Assembly: GCA_026770585.1 (NCBI GenBank)
Contig: MU646463.1
Span: 70,142-85,686 of the forward strand
Origin: Baffinella frigidus
Taxonomy: Eukaryota > Cryptophyceae > Cryptomonadales > Baffinellaceae
DNA: 15,545 nucleotides
Direction: 5' to 3'
The notes beneath the pieces were generated by a model that was given only the letters and a program-made list of their open reading frames with translations, made no database searches and was not told the origin of the DNA. A program made the position numbers and the translations under genes. The first letter of the stretch is position 1. Every line of letters begins with the position of its first letter. Below, piece by piece: positions 12,464 through 15,545 of the stretch.

Positions 12464-12594
12464 GTGAAATCGATGTCGGCCGAGAACTCGAGTAGTCCAC
12501 CGTAAAATCGTGCGGCCCGTTATGTACCGTGATATTTAATGGCCCGCAAGAATCGATGCTCGAGGACTCGAAAGGCGAGTCCTCGAGCATTCCC
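12464..12594 (+). pseudogene. Cluster of degraded echoes of exon 12861-12941
   Basis: ACCGTGAAATCGATGTCGG (about 12462) and GGCGAGTCCTCGAGCATTCC (about 12574) resemble the exon's GTGAAATCGATGGACTCG and GGGGAGTCCTCGGACATTCT. 12556-12570 and 12576-12590 form a perfect 15-bp hairpin (ATGCTCGAGGACTCG), so the echo again sits in the arm of an inverted repeat. No continuous reading frame. Confidence 0.6.
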
Positions 12595-12698
12595 GTCCTC
12601 GAGTAATCTGGCTCTGAGTCGGCGGGAAAGCGCTCTAAAGCGCACACGGGAACGCGCATGAGACATTTATGGATTCGATGGACGAGTACCCGAACCTC

Positions 12699-12828
12699 GG
12701 AAGATAACTGAACCAGGTCCTTTTCAACAGGAGGTTGAATAGGAGAAATTAGTTAGGGGGTAGTATATTTAATTAGGCCCCCTAATTAAATGAAAACGCT
12801 AATTAGGGAAGTGGTTCAGTTATCTTCT
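12699..12828. repeat. 130-bp inverted-repeat element
   Basis: GAAGATAACTGAACCA at 12700-12715 is the exact reverse complement of 12812-12827. The AT-rich centre is a second palindrome (ATTTAATTAGG/CCTAATTAAAT, about 12766-12791). It lies 33 bp before the exon at 12861. Confidence 0.8.
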
Positions 12829-12860
12829 GAGATGAACTCAGACCCCTAAACCCCACACAG

Positions 12861-12941
12861 GTGAAATCGATGGACTCGATGGGGGAGTCCTCGGACATTC
12901 TCGACCGGGTCGCGCACCGCCTCGAGGACGCTGATTCCAAG
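12861..12941 (+). CDS. Exon of the plus-strand gene, 27 residues, possible solenoid helix
   Basis: CCCCACACAG|GTGAAATCG opens and TCCAAG|GTGCGC closes an exon reading VKSMDSMGESSDILDRVAHR followed by LEDADSK, phase 0 at both ends. The second half (ILDRVAHRLEDADSK) has the pattern of a HEAT-type repeat helix pair ending in LxDxdxxV; this is an inference from pattern only. The acceptor is preceded by telomere-like CCCCTAAACCCCACACAG. Echoes lie upstream (12464-12594) and downstream (13467-13499). Confidence 0.75.
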
Positions 12942-13059
12942 GTGCGCGTTTACGAAAAACAAACACAGTTCTTGCAAGTCTATCGGCGGCGAGATCTGAC
13001 GTCTTTTCGGCGAAAAACGTCTTGTCGGCCTGGTCCGGGCGTTCTGGACTCCGGCAGTG

Positions 13060-13198
13060 CACTGCTAGGGCGAAGATTTTGTATTAGTCAACTCAAGGCG
13101 AAAATCGAAGTTCGAAGTACACCGATGGTGTATCTCGTTTCTAAAGTTGACAGATTTGTGGGGGTGTTGACTTTTACAAGATATTCGGATTCGCAGTG
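13060..13198. repeat. Family E inverted-repeat element, copy 2
   Basis: CACTGCTAGGGCGAAGATTT..AGTCAACTCAAGGCGAAAATCG at the left and GTTGACAGATTTGTGG..GTTGACTTTTACAAGATATT..GCAGTG at the right match copy 1 at 2126-2269 in order and spacing. It lies in an intron of the plus-strand gene, directly before the next element. Confidence 0.75.
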
Positions 13199-13199
13199 T

Positions 13200-13408
13200 G
13201 CGTGTAGCGCGGTTTTCGCATCTGTCGGCCACCAACCGATATGAAATTTGTGAACAAGGGCTCCAATTCCGGCCACTTTTGGCATTTTTATCACAAAATA
13301 AAACTCTAAAACTTCAGAATCACGCCAAAAGTTGCCGGAATTGGAGCCCTTGTTCATATTTTCATGTCGGTGAGTGGCCGACAGATGAGAAAACCGCTCT
13401 AGCGTGTG
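13200..13408. repeat. Long inverted-repeat element with about 83-bp arms
   Basis: The left arm (GCGTGTAGCGCGGTTTTCGC.. ending CCACTTTTGGC) and the right arm (GCCAAAAGTTGCCGGAATTG.. ending TCTAGCGTGTGGC) pair over about 83 bp at roughly 90%. The centre is a short AT-rich loop. 209 bp, non-coding. It abuts family E copy 2. Confidence 0.85.
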
Positions 13409-13466
13409 GCGTGTGGGGTTTATCGTTCAGGGGTTCGGGCTCAGAGCCAGCTGCGAGAGGTGAGTG

Positions 13467-13499
13467 GTCGCGCACTCCCTGGAGAAGGCTGATTCCAAG
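13467..13499 (+). pseudogene. Echo of the 3' end of exon 12861-12941
   Basis: The frame reads VAHSLEKADSK, against VAHRLEDADSK in the live exon, followed by AAG|GTGTGG. It is preceded by GCGAGAG|GTGAGTGG rather than by exon sequence. 11 codons remain in frame; it is probably a decayed duplicate. Confidence 0.7.
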
Positions 13500-13504
13500 G
13501 TGTG

Positions 13505-13610
13505 GGGAGGGTGTAGCGTGCAGGGTTCAGGGCGCAGGGTTCATGGGGTGGCGTAGCGTGTAGGGTTCAGGGCGCAGGGTGCAGAGTTCAGGGTTTCGGG
13601 CGTAGTGACA
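13505..13610. repeat. Telomere-like tract in intron
   Basis: GGGTGTAGCGTGCAGGGTTC AGGGCGCAGGGTTC units alternate with GTAGCGTGTAGGGTTCAGGG. A roughly 28-bp higher-order unit (GCGTGTAGGGTTCAGGGCGC) is visible. Flanking it are two copies of AGCTGCGAG (about 13450 and 13610). Confidence 0.6.
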
Positions 13611-13644
13611 GCTGCGAGGGGCCAGGGGTGTGGGGCGAGCTTCT

Positions 13645-13730
13645 TGTGGTACACATCCGTCAACTTTGCAGTGAAAAAGAGTCCGGTCTCACAGAAATGG
13701 TGCGACCAAATCACACCGAAACAGAGCTAG
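13645..13730. repeat. Half copy of family B
   Basis: TTGTGGTACACATCCGTCAA..GGTGCGACCAAATCACACCG..ACAGAGCTAG is the right part of a family B element with an intact terminus; the left end is missing. Confidence 0.6.
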
Positions 13731-13768
13731 ACCTCTAACAAGACTTTTCCCGATTTCATATGAAAACA

Positions 13769-13901
13769 GATTCAATTTAACTCAATTTAAAACGCCATTT
13801 TGTGTTATCTCAAGGGTATAACTTGCTATCTTAGCCTCTACCTAGCTTCAACGTAGCACACACCCCACCCCCAAGAGAGCAAAAAAGTGATTCACATTGA
13901 A
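13769..13901. repeat. Family A element, copy 3
   Basis: GATTCAATTTAACTCAATTT..GTTATCTCAAGGGTATAACTTGCTATCTTAGCCTC..CACACCCCACCC..GAGCAAAAAAGTGATTCACATTG follows the family order, with TTCAATTT/ACATTGAAAC outer pairing. It ends about 28 bp before the first copy of the GAGCTC exon edge at 13929. Confidence 0.75.
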
Positions 13902-13928
13902 ACTGGCTCCGCATTACATCGCTTGCAG

Positions 13929-13988
13929 GAGCTCGGGGATACGGGGAAGGCGTGTCTCGAGTTGATGCAGCACTTCTCGAAAGAGAAC
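13929..13988 (+). pseudogene. First upstream copy of exon 14665-14796
   Basis: GCTTGCAG|GAGCTCGGGG opens a 20-codon open copy reading ELGDTGKACLELMQHFSKEN, one residue different from the live exon. It has no donor; sequence similarity stops at GAGAACC and family A sequence follows. Seven synonymous differences separate it from the live exon. Confidence 0.75.
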
Positions 13989-13992
13989 CCGC

Positions 13993-14125
13993 CTTCTGTG
14001 CTATCTTGCGGGTGGAATTTGCTGCTATCTTGCGGGTGGAATTTGCCATTTTAGCCTCAGCATAGGTTCACCGCAGCACACACCCCACCCCTATGATCAC
14101 AAAAAGACTTTCAAATTGAATGTTT
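13993..14125. repeat. Family A element, copy 4, with 24-bp internal tandem
   Basis: CTATCTTGCGGGTGGAATTT GCTG is duplicated in tandem (14001-14024 and 14025-14048, the second slightly changed). Then TTAGCCTCAGCATAGGTTCA and ACACCCCACCCCTATGATCA complete the element. It directly follows the exon echo at 13929-13988. Confidence 0.75.
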
Positions 14126-14369
14126 CCACATGAAAATTCTTGGGTAACGTAACCCACGGCAGGTCATTAGTCAGAATTTCAGGACGAAAGTGGTACTAAA
14201 TGGTACGCACTGACCTGGCAACACGCAACTCCTCGTCCCTTCCACGTCCAATCTGTAACTCCGCATTTCGGGTCCGGGTACAAAATTTAAAACAAGACAT
14301 GTATCTGAAATTCAAACTAATGACCTGGCGTGGCTCTAACAATTATTGTTGGCGGGCTGTGGCAAAACC

Positions 14370-14440
14370 CACCCCTAAGACCACACCAAGACGTTCAAAT
14401 GGAATGTTTCTACCTGAAATCTCTTGGGCAACCGCCTAAC
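14370..14440. repeat. Fragment of the family A right flank
   Basis: CACCCCTAAGACCACACCAA..TTCAAATGGAATGTTTCTAC..CTTGGGCAAC matches 14089-14155 (CACCCCTATGATCACAAAAA..TTCAAATTGAATGTTTCCAC..CTTGGGTAAC). It lies just before the second exon copy at 14463. Confidence 0.65.
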
Positions 14441-14462
14441 AAGCGTTGGCGATCTGTGGCAG

Positions 14463-14534
14463 GAGCTTGGGGACGCCGGGCAGGCGTGTCTCGAGCTGAT
14501 GCAGCCCTTCTCGAAAGCTGGGAAGATAACCAGC
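14463..14534 (+). pseudogene. Second upstream copy of exon 14665-14796
   Basis: GTGGCAG|GAGCTTGGGG opens a copy reading ELGDAGQACLELMQPFSK, then a 10-base insertion, then AACCAGCCG as in the live exon. It differs from the live exon at two residues. It shares TGT, CTC, TCG and AAA codons with the first copy against TGC, CTG, TCC and AAG in the live exon. Confidence 0.75.
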
Positions 14535-14565
14535 CGCTTGTGCTGTCGTACGCGCAGGAGTTGTT

Positions 14566-14640
14566 ATCTTAGCCTCAACATAGCTTCACCGCAGCACAAA
14601 CCCCACCCCTGAGATAGAAAACGTGGTTTAACTTGAATCT
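14566..14640. repeat. Family A element, copy 5
   Basis: TTATCTTAGCCTCAACATAG..CACCGCAGCACAAACCCCAC..GAGATAGAAAACGTGGTTTA is the right half of family A. It ends about 25 bp before the acceptor of exon 14665, and AATCTGATATCGCATTAAAT between them also occurs, slightly changed, at 1223-1252. Confidence 0.7.
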
Positions 14641-14664
14641 GATATCGCATTAAATCACTCGCAG

Positions 14665-14796
14665 GAGCTTGGGGACGCCGGGAAGGCGTGCCTGGAGCTG
14701 ATGCAGCACTTCTCCAAGGAGAACCAGCCGGCCAGCACGTCCACCTCGCTCATCAAAGGCTTCTTCACGTCCAGTTCCAACAATCCAGACCCAAGG
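14665..14796 (+). CDS. Exon of the plus-strand gene, about 44 residues
   Basis: ATCACTCGCAG|GAGCTTGGGG opens the frame ELGDAGKACLELMQHFSKEN followed by QPASTSTSLIKGFFTSSSNN and PDPR. Read through, it stops at TGA 14797-14799. Alternatively the donor CCAAG|GTGACT at 14795 gives phase 2 and joins in frame to the exon at 15379. The helix LGDAGKACLELMQHF would suit a solenoid-type repeat, followed by a serine-rich linker. This copy, not the two upstream ones, extends into further coding sequence and shows only synonymous changes in shared sites, so it is the live exon. Confidence 0.8.
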
Positions 14797-15040
14797 TGAC
14801 TGCTCCAACAATCCATACCCAAGGTTGCCTTTTCCCCCAACAGAAATTCAGACCCAAGGTTGTTTACCAGCAGTTCCAAAACTCCAGACCCAAGGTCGTT
14901 CCCAGCAGTTCCAAGAATCCAGACCCAAGGTTGCCGCCTTGCCCCCGACAAAATATCTTGGTTTGCACCAGAAATTCTTAAATGGACGCTTTGCGAAATA
15001 TCATCTAGTGTGGTCTGGGACTAAACCCAGACTCAAGGTT
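14776..15040. repeat. Array of exon-end copies with splice-like borders
   Basis: The last bases of the exon plus donor (TCCAACAATCCAGACCCAAG|GT) recur at about 14805-14826, 14843-14861, 14872-14898 and 14904-14933, with a weaker copy at 15022-15041. Between units lie segments such as GTCGTTCCCAGCAG and GTTGTTTACCAGCAG that start GT and end AG. On the coding strand the repeat unit reads SSNNPDPR-like peptides. Confidence 0.75.
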
Positions 15041-15129
15041 GCCCGCTTGCCACAGCGCCTCGGGCAATTCTCGTGATTCGTACCACCTGCGCCGTGTGTT
15101 GCAAGCGGATATGCGCAAGTTGCAGCTAC

Positions 15130-15206
15130 GTTCCAGCAGATCGTGGGGTAGGTCACCCCACACGGTGGGTTTCGAAGGGAATTTTGACCGAAAACCCGGT
15201 CAAAAT
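15130..15206. repeat. Two small hairpins
   Basis: GTGGGGTAGGTCACCCCAC (about 15145) and ATTTTGACC..GGTCAAAAT (15181-15189 with 15198-15206) are short perfect stems in intron sequence. 15229-15262 (GTACCGAGCAATTCTTGATG..TACTACGAAAA) is an inverted match to 3838-3871. Confidence 0.6.
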
Positions 15207-15378
15207 GTCGGTTAACTAAATGTCTTTGTACCGAGCAATTCTTGATGAATACTACGAAAACGCGTGAACCGGTCTACGCAGCCCACGGTGTGTGGACGAG
15301 CAGGGCGTGAACGCATGGTTTTGTTCCCTCGGATTGCCTGGGCCGCTGACGCCGCTACCGCCCCTACCGCCCTCGCAG

Positions 15379-15445
15379 GAAACAATTCAAGCAGCGGTTG
15401 AAAGCAGCGCTGCGCAACCTGGCTCTCCGCGGGGGGGGGAGTGGG
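15379..15445 (+). CDS. Possible last visible exon of the plus-strand gene
   Basis: A pyrimidine-rich acceptor (CTACCGCCCTCGCAG, ends 15378) precedes KQFKQRLKAALRNLALRG followed by GGSG, a basic amphipathic helix. The donor GGG|GTGAGG is at 15445. One base completes the codon left open by the donor at 14795, giving an arginine. The intron after it is telomere-type repeat to the end of the window, so the gene continues beyond it. Confidence 0.45.
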
Positions 15446-15545
15446 GTGAGGGGGTTTGGGGTTGGGGTTAGGGTCTGGGGTTTGGGGGGGGGGTTAGGGT
15501 CTGGGGTTTGGGGTTGGGGTTAGGGTCTGGGGTTTGGGTTTGGGG
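15446..15545. repeat. Telomere-type repeat tract (right edge)
   Basis: TTTGGGG, TTGGGGTTAGGG and TCTGGGG units follow directly after a donor-like GTGAGG. A higher-order unit of about 31 bp (GGGGTTAGGGTCTGGGGTTT) repeats three times. It resembles a TTTAGGG telomere but is interstitial if the exon call before it is right. Confidence 0.75.

Noticed and set aside
13200-13408. MicroRNA precursor
   Set aside because: The 83-bp arms could fold into a long hairpin RNA, but the element looks like a MITE-type repeat and nothing in the sequence shows that it is processed.

Overview
The window looks like nuclear DNA of an intron-rich, GC-rich unicellular eukaryote, most likely an alga. Two things point that way. 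Coding is broken into short GC-rich exons with GT-AG borders, and degenerate TTTAGGG/TTTGGGG telomere-type repeats occur at both ends and inside introns. A dinoflagellate or a prasinophyte-type green alga would fit, but I cannot name the species from sequence alone. I found no tRNA, rRNA, CRISPR array or bacterial-type operon.

Layout: two split genes diverge from about 7.2-8.1 kb. The left gene (minus strand, exons from 7215 down to 598) encodes a small secreted or ER-targeted EF-hand protein. It has a signal peptide and a first EF-hand at 7215-6885. A canonical EF-hand pair is split over exons 5092-5010 and 1351-1272, and a probable C-terminal exon lies at 691-598. One internal border (around 6.73 kb to 5.09 kb) is unresolved. 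The right gene (plus strand, from about 8098 to beyond the window end) is a chain of up to ten short exons. Their splice phases agree all the way through: 8098, 8517, 8733, 9077, 9756, 10780, 11473, 12861, 14665 and 15379. It encodes a mostly helical protein that I do not recognise; one segment vaguely resembles a HEAT-type alpha-solenoid.

The rest is intron. The introns are full of short non-autonomous inverted-repeat elements in at least seven families, several with two to six copies, plus telomere-like tracts and small tandem repeats.

The most striking feature is that the edges of real exons, with their splice junctions, recur as decayed copies ('echoes') in the neighbouring introns. In several places the echo forms the arm of an inverted-repeat element, or flanks one as a long direct repeat. 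In one place a duplicated exon edge is separated from the live exon by a 56-bp intron-like segment made of telomere-type repeat. Together this looks like a locus where inverted-repeat elements and telomere-type repeats are expanding or creating introns and copying exon borders as they do so. It resembles introner biology, with features that I have not seen described.
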